The notes under the pieces are model-generated. The model saw only the letters and a program-made list of their open reading frames with translations, did not search any database and had not been told where the DNA came from. Shown piece after piece: positions 41,783-51,211 of a DNA stretch of 64,000 bases. Location: contig JAQZBR010000005.1 in the NCBI GenBank assembly GCA_029237775.1, forward strand, positions 124,001 to 188,000. Direction: 5' to 3'. A program made the position numbers and the translations under genes. The stretch comes from Bacteroidota bacterium (GTDB lineage Bacteria; Bacteroidota; Bacteroidia; 2-12-FULL-35-15). Within the stretch, counting starts at the first letter, position 1. Each line of letters begins with the position of its first letter.

Positions 41783-42889
41783 ATGAAGAAGTACATTTCT
41801 CTCAGCCTGTTGATATTGGTCCTGATATCGTGCGATTCCATTCGGATAGAAAAAAGAAGGTACATGAAAGGGCTTTATGTAAATGCTTTAACAAGACATA
41901 AAGAGCCTGAGCGATTCTCTCAACCTTTGACTCTTCTTCCAAAAAGAACCCATACTTTTTTTATTGCAGACAGTTTAGCTTCCTCTCCATTGCAAGTAAA
42001 AGCTGCTGATATTCAGTCACATACAAGAACAAGCTTCCGGACAAAGAAACAAACAGGTACTTCAACTATTGCCTTACACTTAAAAAAAGCGAAGGCCCGA
42101 AATACACAACTGCATTACAGTAAGCAGTCGCTCAATAACTTTTCCTGGAGCTGGATCTTCTTTTTAGCCGGATTTAGTGCGGTTTCATTTATTGGAATGA
42201 ATTATTTCTTCAGCACACAGTTGATGAAAATCAAATCCTGGGCTTCCCGAAACAAAGCCGGAGCAAGACTGATAATGATATTCACAAAAATTGCACTGGG
42301 CTTTTTTTCATTCATAATCGGCTATAAATTTTTTGAGCTTGATGTCCGGTTCCCGGATTATGCGGGTACGATCTTTTCACTTGCTTATATAACGGGCATT
42401 CTGATATATCCTTTTAGAAGGTCCTATCTTGAAAAAGGGTTTTCCATTATCAGAAAAAAAGCATGTGAACTAGCTCTCAGTGTGGCAGGCTTGCTTATGT
42501 GCCTCAACTTCGGAAACCATATCGCGCAGGATAATTTTTCCGATAAAAAAGATCATAACATTATCCGTACACTGACTGCCAGATATCTTGATCACACGAA
42601 AAATATAAAAGATGATGGAACGGTGAAAAAGCACTTTTCCATTCTTGATGATACAGACAAAGCCGATACCGTTACATTAAAGGTAACTTTAAGCGTACTT
42701 ACTATTTTATTTTCTATCCTTCTTCAGATAGCAATTATCTATTTCAGCTGTATGCTTGCCTGCAGTGGGGCCGAAGGCCTGGCGCAATTGGTATTATATG
42801 GAGGTTCCGCGCTTTTGATCGCAGGCTGCGTCTTTGCTTTCATAGGCATTAGTAAAATTGAGGTCAAACACAAAGAAACTACAGAGTAG
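41783..42889 (+). CDS. Lipoprotein with several membrane helices, unknown function
   Basis: 368 residues. Lipoprotein signal (SLLILVLISC), then 'DSIRIEKRRYMKGLYVNAL', a stretch seen in other Bacteroidota lipoproteins of no known function. Several hydrophobic helices follow: 'WIFFLAGFSAVSFIGMNYFF', 'IFTKIALGFFSFIIGYKF', 'AGTIFSLAYITGILIYPF', 'VTLSVLTILFSILLQIAIIY' and 'LYGGSALLIAGCVFAFIGIS'. A lipoprotein that is also polytopic is unusual. Its last 11 bp overlap the convergent YkgJ-type gene. Confidence 0.7.
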   Translation: MKKYISLSLLILVLISCDSIRIEKRRYMKGLYVNALTRHKEPERFSQPLTLLPKRTHTFFIADSLASSPLQVKAADIQSHTRTSFRTKKQTGTSTIALHLKKAKARNTQLHYSKQSLNNFSWSWIFFLAGFSAVSFIGMNYFFSTQLMKIKSWASRNKAGARLIMIFTKIALGFFSFIIGYKFFELDVRFPDYAGTIFSLAYITGILIYPFRRSYLEKGFSIIRKKACELALSVAGLLMCLNFGNHIAQDNFSDKKDHNIIRTLTARYLDHTKNIKDDGTVKKHFSILDDTDKADTVTLKVTLSVLTILFSILLQIAIIYFSCMLACSGAEGLAQLVLYGGSALLIAGCVFAFIGISKIEVKHKETTE

Positions 42890-43361
42890 ATTTCATCTTT
42901 TCTACAATGCTGTATACGGCAGGACAAACAGCTGTATTCTTGATCGTGAGGTCAAGGATCTGATGGAAACGTTTACGGTTGGTGTGAGGGTATTCGCGGC
43001 ACGCTGTTGGGCGGTCTTCGTAAACCAGACAATAATTTTCCGAATCTAAGAAAGGACAGGGAGCTGCGTTAAGTACGTAATCTTTGTCTTCGTCAATGTG
43101 AAGATATTTAGCAATAAAGTCTGAAGGGCGCATCCTTAAACGCTTTGCAACACGGTCGATATCACGTTCATAAAAAATGGGGCTTGTCGTTTTGCAACAA
43201 TTCGCGCACTTTAAGCAATCCGTAGTTTCAAACGCCTCATCATGCAAACGATGAACAACATCATCCAGAGTATGAGGCTTTTTACGTTTTAATTTATCAA
43301 ACAGCTTTTTAGTGGAAGGCTCTGCTTTCTGCGCCAGCTGCTTTAATTGATCCGGTTGCAT
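42879..43361 (-). CDS. YkgJ-family cysteine cluster protein
   Basis: 160 residues; 'DCLKCANCCK' (near residue 48) and later 'PCPFLDSENYCLVYEDRPTACREYP' cysteines (here cited as Cys near 102, 111 and 121) form the Zn/Fe-binding cluster typical of the YkgJ family. Cytoplasmic, with no signal. The function of the family is not established; roles in metal or Fe-S handling are suggested. It overlaps the preceding lipoprotein gene tail to tail by 11 bp. Confidence 0.9.
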   Translation of the reverse strand: MQPDQLKQLAQKAEPSTKKLFDKLKRKKPHTLDDVVHRLHDEAFETTDCLKCANCCKTTSPIFYERDIDRVAKRLRMRPSDFIAKYLHIDEDKDYVLNAAPCPFLDSENYCLVYEDRPTACREYPHTNRKRFHQILDLTIKNTAVCPAVYSIVEKMKSTL

Positions 43362-43391
43362 AATGTAAAGGTACGGAAAAAAGCATAAAAA

Positions 43392-44057
43392 TCACTTCAA
43401 CATCTCCTCCGCCACCTTAAATATCTGCTCTTCCCATACCTTATACCCTTTTGCCGAAGGATGCAACCCGTCATCAGAAACCAATGTTTTATCGGTGCCC
43501 ATTTTTTTTGAGATGGTATAAAGGTCCGCGGTTTTGAGTCCGTGCTTCTTTGCTTGCCTTTCAACTATAATATTGAACCAGGCAATGCCCTCCGAAATAT
43601 TTCTTCCATTGCTGAAGATCTTTCCGTTTTCTGTCACACCGAAATCAGGAATGGTGATTAAAAGAAAATTGTTTTTGTCACTCAACTTCGACTGCACATG
43701 TTCAATGATGTGCTCAAGATTCTTTTCAAAAGTTTCCGGTTTCATACCTTGTACCCAGTCATTCACACCAATTAAAAGTGTTACAAAATCCGGGTTCGAT
43801 TTATCAAGCACAGGCAGCTCGCGTTCGATAACATCGGTGGTTGTCCATCCGTTATGTGCAGGATTTGCGACCAACTCTATCTTGATATTTCTCTCCTGTA
43901 AATGTTTCGTCAGGACGGTAGGCCATGCATTTTCCTGCGTAGTGCCTGTACCAATAGTGTAGGAATCACCAAGGGCTACATACCTGATGGTTTTCTCTTG
44001 CGTGAAGGAATAATTGCTCAGCATAGCTCCGAAAAGTAAAAGGAATAAATATTTCAT
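43392..44057 (-). CDS. Secreted SGNH/GDSL hydrolase
   Basis: 221 residues with a signal peptide (ending SFTQ). The nucleophile Ser is in 'VALGDSYTIG' (near 32), the oxyanion Asn in 'LIGVNDWVQG' (near 98), and the catalytic Asp/His in 'VSDDGLHPSAKGYKVW' (near 200). It resembles TesA-type esterases/lysophospholipases acting in the periplasm. Its start codon and upstream region sit in the first copy of an 85-bp tandem duplication, so its promoter is duplicated. Confidence 0.92.
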   Translation of the reverse strand: MKYLFLLLFGAMLSNYSFTQEKTIRYVALGDSYTIGTGTTQENAWPTVLTKHLQERNIKIELVANPAHNGWTTTDVIERELPVLDKSNPDFVTLLIGVNDWVQGMKPETFEKNLEHIIEHVQSKLSDKNNFLLITIPDFGVTENGKIFSNGRNISEGIAWFNIIVERQAKKHGLKTADLYTISKKMGTDKTLVSDDGLHPSAKGYKVWEEQIFKVAEEMLK

Positions 44058-44220
44058 ATGTGAATATTAGTTTTTTGAAGGTCATATGGTATACGCCATT
44101 ATTTCCATTCTGATTTGTTTCTGAAGGTAATGGCTATTTCATATGTGAATATTGGTTTTCTGAAGGTCATATGGTATACGCCATTATTTTCATTCTGATT
44201 TGTTTCTGAAGGTAATGGCT
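44051..44220. repeat. 85-bp tandem direct duplication covering the GDSL gene start
   Basis: Copy 1 is 44051-44135 and copy 2 is 44136-44220, with three differences over 85 bp. Both contain the CATATG and GTATAC palindromes and a minus-strand ATG; in copy 2 it starts a two-codon frame (Met-Lys-stop). A seven-base third start (TTTCATA) follows at 44221. Confidence 0.95.
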
Positions 44221-44305
44221 TTTCATAGGCCTAATTAAATATACGAATTCGACATCCGGCAGGATTGATCTTAAAATTACTTACTTTGTATTGATATGAA
44301 ATTCA

Positions 44306-45199
44306 ATGTTTAAATACTTTATCATAGGATTGTGGATCATCATTCCACTTAGCCTGAAAGCGCAAAGAACTGATTTGAGTAAAGGAGTTGAGATACACGG
44401 ACACAGGGGTTTCAGGGCAAAGTATCCGGAGAATACGCTCATTTCCTTTAAAGAAGCAGTAAAAGCCGGTGCCAATGCTCTCGAAATGGATATAATCATC
44501 TCTGCTGATTCTCAGGTGGTGGTTTCGCACGAACCCTGGTTCAATTATAAGATCTGCTCCGAACCCAACGGTGAAAGAGTTAAAGCACTGAAGCAGCATA
44601 ATCTTTATAAAATGACCTATGCGGAGATCAAAGCTTATGATTGCGGCAGCAGAGGAAATAAAGAATTTCCCGAACAGGAACCCTTCAAAGCCTACAAGCC
44701 TTTATTAAGCGAAGTGATCGAATACATTGACGAATTTTGCCGCGCCAACCGGTTCCCTTTAATGACTTATAATATTGAGATCAAGAGCGGGAAGATCGGT
44801 GACGCAAAATGGCATCCTGAACCGGCAAGGATCGCTCAACTGGTTTATGAAGTGGTGAGTAAGTATAACATCAATGAACGGATCCTAATCCAGAGCTTTG
44901 ATACGAGAAGTCTTCAGGCACTTCACAAGTTAAATCCGGAGTTGAAATTAGGCCTGCTCATAGCCAACACAGGAACAGTCGATAATAACATCCGTAAGCT
45001 CGGTTTCACGCCTTACATGTATAATCCCGCAGTGAAGCTTACCAGGGAACATACGATCAAACAGGCGCATGATCATGGCTGCAAAATTTTTCCGTGGACG
45101 GTCAACCATGTGGAAGATATGGAAAGGCTTATCAGCTGGGGCGTTGACGGAATTATTACGGATTATCCTGACGTAGCCCATAAACTGATCAAAAATTAA
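44306..45199 (+). CDS. Glycerophosphodiester phosphodiesterase, secreted
   Basis: 297 residues; hydrolyses glycerophosphodiesters to glycerol-3-phosphate and an alcohol. It has a signal peptide (ending LKAQ) and the GDPD signature 'EIHGHRGFRAKYPENTLISF' (near 30-49) and 'ALEMDIIISADSQVVVSHEP' with the metal-binding E-x-D and the catalytic His. Late motifs are 'IFPWTVNHVEDMERLISWG' and 'VDGIITDYPD'. It is a periplasmic GlpQ/UgpQ type. The start at 44306 overlaps a five-codon upstream frame at 44296. Confidence 0.93.
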   Translation: MFKYFIIGLWIIIPLSLKAQRTDLSKGVEIHGHRGFRAKYPENTLISFKEAVKAGANALEMDIIISADSQVVVSHEPWFNYKICSEPNGERVKALKQHNLYKMTYAEIKAYDCGSRGNKEFPEQEPFKAYKPLLSEVIEYIDEFCRANRFPLMTYNIEIKSGKIGDAKWHPEPARIAQLVYEVVSKYNINERILIQSFDTRSLQALHKLNPELKLGLLIANTGTVDNNIRKLGFTPYMYNPAVKLTREHTIKQAHDHGCKIFPWTVNHVEDMERLISWGVDGIITDYPDVAHKLIKN

Positions 45200-45345
45200 G
45201 CTTTTTTTCGCCCAAAACGCCTGATTCACTAGTGTTGCAAGTGTCCGGCAAATTCCAATCTTCATTTTGGCTTATTACCATTATTTTACTACTTTCGGGA
45301 CGCTAAAATTGGTTCTCAAAAACACGTAAATAATATAGCTTAATT

Positions 45346-46893
45346 ATGAAGGTAGGCATTCCAGCGGAAATTTTTCCAAATGAATTAAGAGTTGCTGCAA
45401 CTCCTAAAACGGTCAAACGATTGCAAAAGCAAGGGTTTGACGTTTATATTCAGCACAATGCAGGTATAAAAGCAAACTTTTCTGATAAGGAGTTTGAAGA
45501 AGCCGGTGCTAAGATTGTTGGTACAGCTGAAGATATATATGGCAAATCAGACATTGTACTGAAGGTTAAAGAGCCTGCAATGAATGAAGTTGACATGATG
45601 CGAGAAGGCCTGGTAACACTTAGTTATCTCTGGCCGGCACAAAATCCGGCTTTACTACAGAAATTAGCCGAAAAGAAAGTGAATGCTATCGCGATGGACG
45701 CAATTCCCCGCATTTCCAGAGCACAAAAGATGGATGTTCTGTCTTCAATGGCAAACATTGCAGGATACAGATCGATCATCGAGGGTTCCTTCCATTTTGG
45801 AAGATTTCTTAACGGACAGATCACGGCTGCAGGTAAAGTAGAGCCGGCAAAAGTATTGGTCATCGGTGCGGGTGTAGCAGGACTTGCTGCAATCGGAGCG
45901 GCTCATTCATTAGGTGCGATCGTAAGAGCATTCGATACACGCAAGGAAGTTGCTGAACAGATCCAGTCGATGGGTGCCCAATTCTTAACAGTTGAAATCG
46001 AAGAAGACGGAGCGACATCATCAGGTTACTCAAAAGAAATGAGCAAGGAGTTCATCGAAGCAGAGATGAAGCTCTTTTTAGAACAGGCAAAAGAAGTTGA
46101 TATCGTTGTTACAACGGCACAGATCCCGGGAAAACCAGCACCTAAATTGTGGATGGATTACCACGTGGCTGCTATGAAGCCGGGCTCAGTAATTATAGAT
46201 TTAGCAGCATCCACAGGTGGAAACTGCGCATTGACAAAAGACGGAGAAGTTTACACAACCGACAATGGAGTAACCATGGTTGGTAAGCTAAATCAGTTAC
46301 CACAACAAGCTTCACAGCTTTACGGGAATAACTTATGTCATTTACTTGATGACATGGGCAAAGCGGAAAAATGGAAGATCGATATGGAGGATGCCGTTGT
46401 TTCACGAGCAATGGTAACCCACAATGGCAAGATCAACTGGCCTCCTGCCCCACTTCCTGTCAGCCCGACAGCAGGCGGAGGAGCTAAAAAAGTTGTCGCG
46501 CCTACAGCAGAAGAAATAAAATTATCAGACGCTGAAAAATCGAAAAAAGCTACAACGTCCATGTTCATTCGCTTAGCGATTGTAGGAGCGTTATTACTGC
46601 TTGTCGGACGTTACGCTCCGGCTGCCTTCATTCAGCATTTCACAGTATTTATATTAGCTGTGTTTGTTGGCTGGCAGCTGATCACTAACGTTGCACATTC
46701 ATTACACACTCCGTTGATGGCTGTAACAAATGCGATCAGCGGAATCATTGTAGTAGGCGGATTGTTACAAACTACAAATGACCTTTCAAACCCAATGACA
46801 ATTCTTGCCTTTATCGCGATCTTAGTTGCGAGCATTAATATCGTTGGTGGTTTTATGGTGACGTACCGTATGTTGAACATGTTTAAAAAATAA
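45346..46893 (+). CDS. pntA: NAD(P) transhydrogenase subunit alpha (proton-pumping)
   Basis: 515 residues, like the full-length E. coli PntA. The NAD-binding domain I comes first: '[20 protein letters not shown]', '[20 protein letters not shown]' (Rossmann loop near residue 168), then '[14 protein letters not shown]'. Four C-terminal membrane helices follow (from '[19 protein letters not shown]'). With PntB it transfers hydride from NADH to NADP+ using the proton gradient, supplying NADPH for biosynthesis. Some bacteria split this subunit; here it is fused. pntB follows after 47 bp. Confidence 0.96.
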   Translation: MKVGIPAEIFPNELRVAATPKTVKRLQKQGFDVYIQHNAGIKANFSDKEFEEAGAKIVGTAEDIYGKSDIVLKVKEPAMNEVDMMREGLVTLSYLWPAQNPALLQKLAEKKVNAIAMDAIPRISRAQKMDVLSSMANIAGYRSIIEGSFHFGRFLNGQITAAGKVEPAKVLVIGAGVAGLAAIGAAHSLGAIVRAFDTRKEVAEQIQSMGAQFLTVEIEEDGATSSGYSKEMSKEFIEAEMKLFLEQAKEVDIVVTTAQIPGKPAPKLWMDYHVAAMKPGSVIIDLAASTGGNCALTKDGEVYTTDNGVTMVGKLNQLPQQASQLYGNNLCHLLDDMGKAEKWKIDMEDAVVSRAMVTHNGKINWPPAPLPVSPTAGGGAKKVVAPTAEEIKLSDAEKSKKATTSMFIRLAIVGALLLLVGRYAPAAFIQHFTVFILAVFVGWQLITNVAHSLHTPLMAVTNAISGIIVVGGLLQTTNDLSNPMTILAFIAILVASINIVGGFMVTYRMLNMFKK

Positions 46894-46940
46894 TAATCAA
46901 TCTCTTTCCGCGGATGCGGTAAGCTGAAAAAAAATATATT

Positions 46941-48338
46941 ATGACAATAGGAATTCAAACAGCAGCATATTTATTTGCAAGTATTCTCTTTATTTTAAGT
47001 CTTGGTGGTTTGTCCTCACAAGAATCTGCTAAACGCGGTGTGTTCTACGGAATCATCGGTATGGCAATCGCAATCTTAGCGACAGTTCTTGGAGAAGGTG
47101 TTTCAGGACAGGTCTACATCATTGCGGCTATTGCAATCGCATCAGTGATCGGTTTAATGCTTGCGCGAAAAGTGGAAATGACAGCAATGCCTCAGCTGGT
47201 TGCGATCCTTCACAGCTTCGTGGGATTAGCAGCAGTGCTTGTTGGTTTCGGTTCTTATCTGGATCCTAAAACGCATACCCTTGAAGGTGCCGAACACATT
47301 ATTCACTTAACGGAAGTGTACATCGGAATTTTTATCGGAGCAATCACGTTCACAGGATCTATTATAGCTTGGGGGAAACTGGAAGGAAAGGTTCGTAGCA
47401 AGGCTTTACTGTATCCCGGCAGACATGCAGTGAATATTGTTTTAATCATCATTTGCGTTGTGCTTGGTGTTTTGTTTGCGCAGCAGCACGGCACCAGCGG
47501 TTTACCTCATTTACTGATCATGACCGCAATTGCTTCCTTCATCGGTGTAATGCTGGTAATGGCAATCGGTGGTGGAGATATGCCGGTTGTTGTGAGTATG
47601 CTTAACTCTTATTCAGGATGGGCAGCATCAGCAGCAGGATTCATGTTAGGAAACGATCTTTTGATTGTTACCGGTGCTTTGGTTGGTAGCTCGGGTGCTA
47701 TCCTTTCCATCCACATGTGTAAGGCGATGAACCGCTCTTTCTTCTCCGTTATTTTAGGAGGTTTTGGAAATGCTCCTGCAGCCAAAGGTGAAGCGAAAGC
47801 AATGGAAGGGGAAGTAACTGCACTGAATCACGAAGAAGTTGCAGTGTTACTGAAAGAGGCAAAATCGGTTGTGATCGTTCCGGGTTACGGTATGGCTGTG
47901 GCGAAAGCACAGTATCCAATTTATGAAATGGTTCAGGTTTTACGCAAAGAAGGAAAAAATGTACGTTTCGCTATTCATCCTGTCGCAGGTCGTTTACCCG
48001 GACACATGAATGTGTTACTAGCCGAAGCCAGCGTTCCTTACGACATAGTTCTTGAAATGGACGAGATCAATGATGATATGCCTGATACAGATGTTGTAAT
48101 GGTAATTGGGGCGAATGACGTGGTAAACCCAAGTGCTCAGGATGATCCTGCAAGCTCTATTTATGGAATGCCGGTTATTGAAGTGTGGAAAGCTGAAAAA
48201 GTGATAATTATGAAACGCTCGATGTCGGCAGGTTACTCTGGAGAAGATAATCCTTTATTCTACAAGCAGAATTCAGAGATGTTGTATGGTGATGCGAAGG
48301 ATAGTGTGATTAAGATATTGGATTATTTGAGGGGATAA
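46941..48338 (+). CDS. pntB: NAD(P) transhydrogenase subunit beta
   Basis: 465 residues; the N-terminal half has about nine membrane helices that form the proton channel, and the C-terminal half is the NADP-binding domain III. Landmarks are '[14 protein letters not shown]' (near 91), '[20 protein letters not shown]' (near 212) and, for domain III, '[16 protein letters not shown]' (near 311) and '[18 protein letters not shown]' (near 385). Partner of pntA in one operon, ended by a strong terminator at 48498. Confidence 0.96.
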   Translation: MTIGIQTAAYLFASILFILSLGGLSSQESAKRGVFYGIIGMAIAILATVLGEGVSGQVYIIAAIAIASVIGLMLARKVEMTAMPQLVAILHSFVGLAAVLVGFGSYLDPKTHTLEGAEHIIHLTEVYIGIFIGAITFTGSIIAWGKLEGKVRSKALLYPGRHAVNIVLIIICVVLGVLFAQQHGTSGLPHLLIMTAIASFIGVMLVMAIGGGDMPVVVSMLNSYSGWAASAAGFMLGNDLLIVTGALVGSSGAILSIHMCKAMNRSFFSVILGGFGNAPAAKGEAKAMEGEVTALNHEEVAVLLKEAKSVVIVPGYGMAVAKAQYPIYEMVQVLRKEGKNVRFAIHPVAGRLPGHMNVLLAEASVPYDIVLEMDEINDDMPDTDVVMVIGANDVVNPSAQDDPASSIYGMPVIEVWKAEKVIIMKRSMSAGYSGEDNPLFYKQNSEMLYGDAKDSVIKILDYLRG

Positions 48339-48497
48339 AACTCTGGCTTTACGACCCAGGTACGGGAACGCAGATTTACTAAGATCTTTATACTGGAATT
48401 TTGATGCCCTTCGGCCATTTATGATAAAATTATGATCTGATCTTCTTCAGGATTTACCGAAAGATTTTTCGTCACCGAGATTATTATAAAACAATTA

Positions 48498-48524
48498 AAA
48501 AACGTCCCAAAAGGACGTTTTTTT
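48498..48524 (+). terminator. Terminator of pntAB
   Basis: AAAAAACGTCC / GGACGTTTTTT with a 5-base loop (CAAAA), then CTTTA. Confidence 0.9.
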
Positions 48525-48644
48525 CTTTACCCAGAATGGGAACAATATCCTCGCGGTGTTGCGCAGGTTAAACCTCAGCGATTCTACCGCTTTTGCTAAG
48601 ATTGTCATGATTACCCGATGTGTTCTTTAACTACCATCAATACC

Positions 48645-48734
48645 ATGAAAGAAAACAGGAGTAATAACTCAAGTATTTCTTTGTTAAAAGGTGTTTTGCT
48701 GCCGCTCATGATTATTTTCCTTTCTATATTTTAA
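48645..48734 (+). CDS. Possible small membrane protein (29 residues)
   Basis: Frame MKENRSNNSSISLLKGVLLP followed by LMIIFLSIF and TAA. A charged N-terminal start and a hydrophobic C-terminal helix give the look of a single-span micropeptide. Its stop ends 1 bp before the stop of the convergent YihY gene. No clear promoter or ribosome site is seen, so it may be chance. Confidence 0.25.
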   Translation: MKENRSNNSSISLLKGVLLPLMIIFLSIF

Positions 48735-48735
48735 T

Positions 48736-49713
48736 TTAAGCTCCGGACCAGTTTCGTCTGCCGCCTAGTTTGTTAACTGCTTCTTTTTTATCTTTTACCA
48801 CTTTTTCGTTTTGAGTTGCCTCAATACGAACAGCTTCTTTCGTAGGTTCAATATCCCTGCCGAAGTGTAATGCCACCTGTTTTGTGTATTCTGCTCCCAA
48901 AAACACGATCATGCTGGAATAATTTACCCACAACATGATCAGAATGATGGAACCTGCTGCCCCATACGCAGAACCCGGATTTGCTTTTCCGAAGTATAAT
49001 CCCAGGGCAAATTTCCCGATAATGAACAAAACTGCTGTGATCATTGCACCTACCCATACATCCCTCCATAAAATTTTTACGTCAGGAAGGATTCTGAACA
49101 TCAGGGCGAACAAACATGTAATAACCGCAAAGTTGATCACGAAACTGATGATCCAGAAAACAACCATCATAAAATCGGGTAAGCTCGCTTTGATCCATTC
49201 GCTGAAAGCAGATAATCCAGCAGAAAGCATTAGTGAAACAAGAAGTAAAAAACCAATTGAAAGAATCAATCCGAAAGAAAACAGACGATCCTTGATAGTC
49301 TTCAGCCATGCTTTCTTCATTTTTTTCACTTCAACTTCCCAGATCAGATCAAGGGATTTCTGAAGCTGAACAAATACCCCTGTTGCACCCATAATAAGGG
49401 TAATTACACCAATAATGGACGCGATCACCGTATTTTCACTTTTTGCTGCATGGGCAACAATTTCTTCTAATTGTGCCGCTGTGTCCTCACCCATCGCTGC
49501 AGTGATCTGATTGGAAATGTGTCCGCTAACCGCTTCTTTTCCGAAGACAAAGCCGGCCGCTGAAATTATTATTACCAACAAAGCAGGAATTGAGAAGATC
49601 GCGTAATAGGATATGATTGCACCTTCACGGAATGGATCTGCTTTCATCCATGCCGTAAATGATTTTTTTGAGATCTGAAAAAAATTACCAATATGAGTTT
49701 TGATTGAAGCCAT
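48736..49713 (-). CDS. YihY/BrkB (UPF0761) inner-membrane protein
   Basis: 325 residues with six membrane helices. Characteristic segments are 'DPFREGAIISYYAIFSIPAL' (near 25), 'GVITLIMGATGVFVQLQKSL' (near 100), 'RDVWVGAMITAVLFIIGKFA' (near 223) and 'YGAAGSIILIMLWVNYSSMI' (near 252). The ~50-residue C-terminal tail is charged and cytoplasmic. The family was once called ribonuclease BN by mistake; the true role is unknown and transport has been proposed. Monocistronic. Confidence 0.92.
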   Translation of the reverse strand: MASIKTHIGNFFQISKKSFTAWMKADPFREGAIISYYAIFSIPALLVIIISAAGFVFGKEAVSGHISNQITAAMGEDTAAQLEEIVAHAAKSENTVIASIIGVITLIMGATGVFVQLQKSLDLIWEVEVKKMKKAWLKTIKDRLFSFGLILSIGFLLLVSLMLSAGLSAFSEWIKASLPDFMMVVFWIISFVINFAVITCLFALMFRILPDVKILWRDVWVGAMITAVLFIIGKFALGLYFGKANPGSAYGAAGSIILIMLWVNYSSMIVFLGAEYTKQVALHFGRDIEPTKEAVRIEATQNEKVVKDKKEAVNKLGGRRNWSGA

Positions 49714-49838
49714 AAATTATCTTAATAAGTGAATACACACCTGTCAGACAAACTTTATGCTTTCGGAAAAAAGGGGATTTTTTGAGGAATTTTGACCACG
49801 AGAGATACTCTGACGCTGGTCGGAAGGTACTAAAAATA

Positions 49839-49868
49839 AAAAAACGCTTCCTGGAGAAAGCGTTTTTT
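49839..49868 (-). terminator. Terminator of mqnE
   Basis: AAAAAACGCTT / AAGCGTTTTTT stem with an 8-base loop, 22 bp past the mqnE stop. Confidence 0.85.
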
Positions 49869-49889
49869 ATTTTATTTATTCTCCAGAAA

Positions 49890-51062
49890 TTAGGCCGTTA
49901 CGCCCTCTTTGCTGAAATCATAATTCATATAATCGGTAACAGTATTATAAACAGTATCGCGTTCTATCGGATGGCGACCAACCTGCTTAACCATTTCCAC
50001 AAGCTGCTGCGTAGTTAACGCAGGGTTCTGCTCCTCAGAACCTGCCATTGTATAGATCTTTGTAGAATCATCAATGGTTCCGTCAATATCATCAACACCG
50101 AATGCAAGTGATAACTGCGTTGTGGTGCGGCCGATCATTGGCCAGTATGCTTTAACATGATTGAAATTATCCATGTAAATGCGTGACACAGCATAATTAC
50201 GGAGATCTTCAATAACAGTACTTTCCTTGATATGGCTCATCTGATTTCCTTTGTTACGGAATTTCAGCGGGATGAATGTATTGAAACCGCCCGTTTTGTC
50301 CTGCAATTCACGTAAACGGTTCATGTGGTCTATTCTGTGTTCGAACTTTTCAATATGGCCGTAAAGCATGGTTGCATTTGACGGCATTCCAAGCTTATGT
50401 GCAGCCTCGTGTATCGCAAGCCATTCTTCACCCGTACATTTATCTTCACAAATCTGTTTGCGGATATCTTCATGGAATATCTCAGCTCCACCACCCGGCA
50501 AAGAATCCTGACCGTGCTCTTTTAAAATTCTCAATCCTTCTTCAAAGCTTACTTTCGCCTTCCTGCACATATACTCCAGCTCCACTGCGGTGAAAGCTTT
50601 AACGTGAATATCAGGACGAATCTCTTTTACTTTTTTGATGAGGTTAGCAAAATACATCAATCCCATTTTCGGGTGGACACCACCAACAATATGCACTTCA
50701 GTTACAGGTTTGCCATTGTAACTTCTGACAAGGTCAAGGATCTGCTCTTCGGAAAGTTCCCATGCAGCTTCAGAATCCTTTTGTTTTAACAAACGGGAGT
50801 ATGAACAGAATTTACAATCAAACACACAAATGTTGGTCGGCTCAATATGAAAATTACGATTGAAGAAAACATAATTTCCATTCTTCTTTTCACGAACATA
50901 ATTTGCAAGCGAACCTAAAAAGCCCAGCTCCCCTTTTTCGTAAAGGAATACACCTTCATCAAAAGTGATACGCTGATTATTGTAAACCTTCTCCGCTATG
51001 TTTTTGAGTTCTCTTGAAATGTTTGAATTCAATAAAACCGTTGAATTATCCTGAGTTTGCAT
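49890..51062 (-). CDS. mqnE: Aminofutalosine synthase (radical SAM)
   Basis: 390 residues from ATG 51062. A longer frame to 51110 is rejected because a full -33/-7 promoter lies inside it. The radical-SAM cluster is 'CVFDCKFCSYS' (CxxxCxxC, near residue 80). Family motifs are 'VHIVGGVHPKMGLMYFANLI', 'DSLPGGGAEIFHEDIRKQIC' and 'MSHIKESTVIEDLRNYAVSR'. It joins 3-[(1-carboxyvinyl)oxy]benzoate with SAM to give aminofutalosine, so menaquinone is made by the futalosine pathway. MqnC is related, but the GGGAEIF motif and length fit MqnE. Other mqn genes are not in the window. Confidence 0.92.
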   Translation of the reverse strand: MQTQDNSTVLLNSNISRELKNIAEKVYNNQRITFDEGVFLYEKGELGFLGSLANYVREKKNGNYVFFNRNFHIEPTNICVFDCKFCSYSRLLKQKDSEAAWELSEEQILDLVRSYNGKPVTEVHIVGGVHPKMGLMYFANLIKKVKEIRPDIHVKAFTAVELEYMCRKAKVSFEEGLRILKEHGQDSLPGGGAEIFHEDIRKQICEDKCTGEEWLAIHEAAHKLGMPSNATMLYGHIEKFEHRIDHMNRLRELQDKTGGFNTFIPLKFRNKGNQMSHIKESTVIEDLRNYAVSRIYMDNFNHVKAYWPMIGRTTTQLSLAFGVDDIDGTIDDSTKIYTMAGSEEQNPALTTQQLVEMVKQVGRHPIERDTVYNTVTDYMNYDFSKEGVTA

Positions 51063-51079
51063 GTTCTGAAATTGAAATA

Positions 51080-51111
51080 CAAAGTTAAGCTTTGCCTTTA
51101 GTAATAACAAA
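51080..51111 (-). promoter_or_regulatory. Full promoter of mqnE (TTTG-N20-TAacTTTG)
   Basis: On the minus strand TTTG (51108-51111) is followed after exactly 20 bp by TAacTTTG (51080-51087), the textbook Bacteroidota sigma factor site. It is 17 bp before ATG 51062. Confidence 0.75.
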
Positions 51112-51198
51112 CACAGGGCAATTTTGTTTCACATTGAGCTATGTCCACACATCTCCAATACTGGTCATATATTTTTACGTGTTCATATATCAAAAAGC

Positions 51199-51206
51199 TA
51201 TCTTTG
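51199..51206 (+). promoter_or_regulatory. -7 element for the OmpR-type regulator
   Basis: TAtcTTTGc, ending 5 bp before ATG 51212; it fixes that start over an upstream one at 51092. Confidence 0.6.
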
Positions 51207-51211
51207 CAGCA

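Larger units (their letters stand above)
48339..48735. other. Intergenic region of about 400 bp after pntB
   Basis: Holds the pntB terminator (48498-48524) and, at its right end, a possible 29-codon small ORF (48645-48734). I see no RNA gene, repeat copy or other conserved structure in the rest. Confidence 0.6.

Noticed and set aside
44165-44226. Short minus-strand frame (about 19 codons) reading through duplication copy 2
   Set aside because: It arises from duplicated leader sequence and has no separate support.
44296-44313. Five-codon frame overlapping the glycerophosphodiesterase start
   Set aside because: Too short to distinguish from chance; mentioned only as context for the start.
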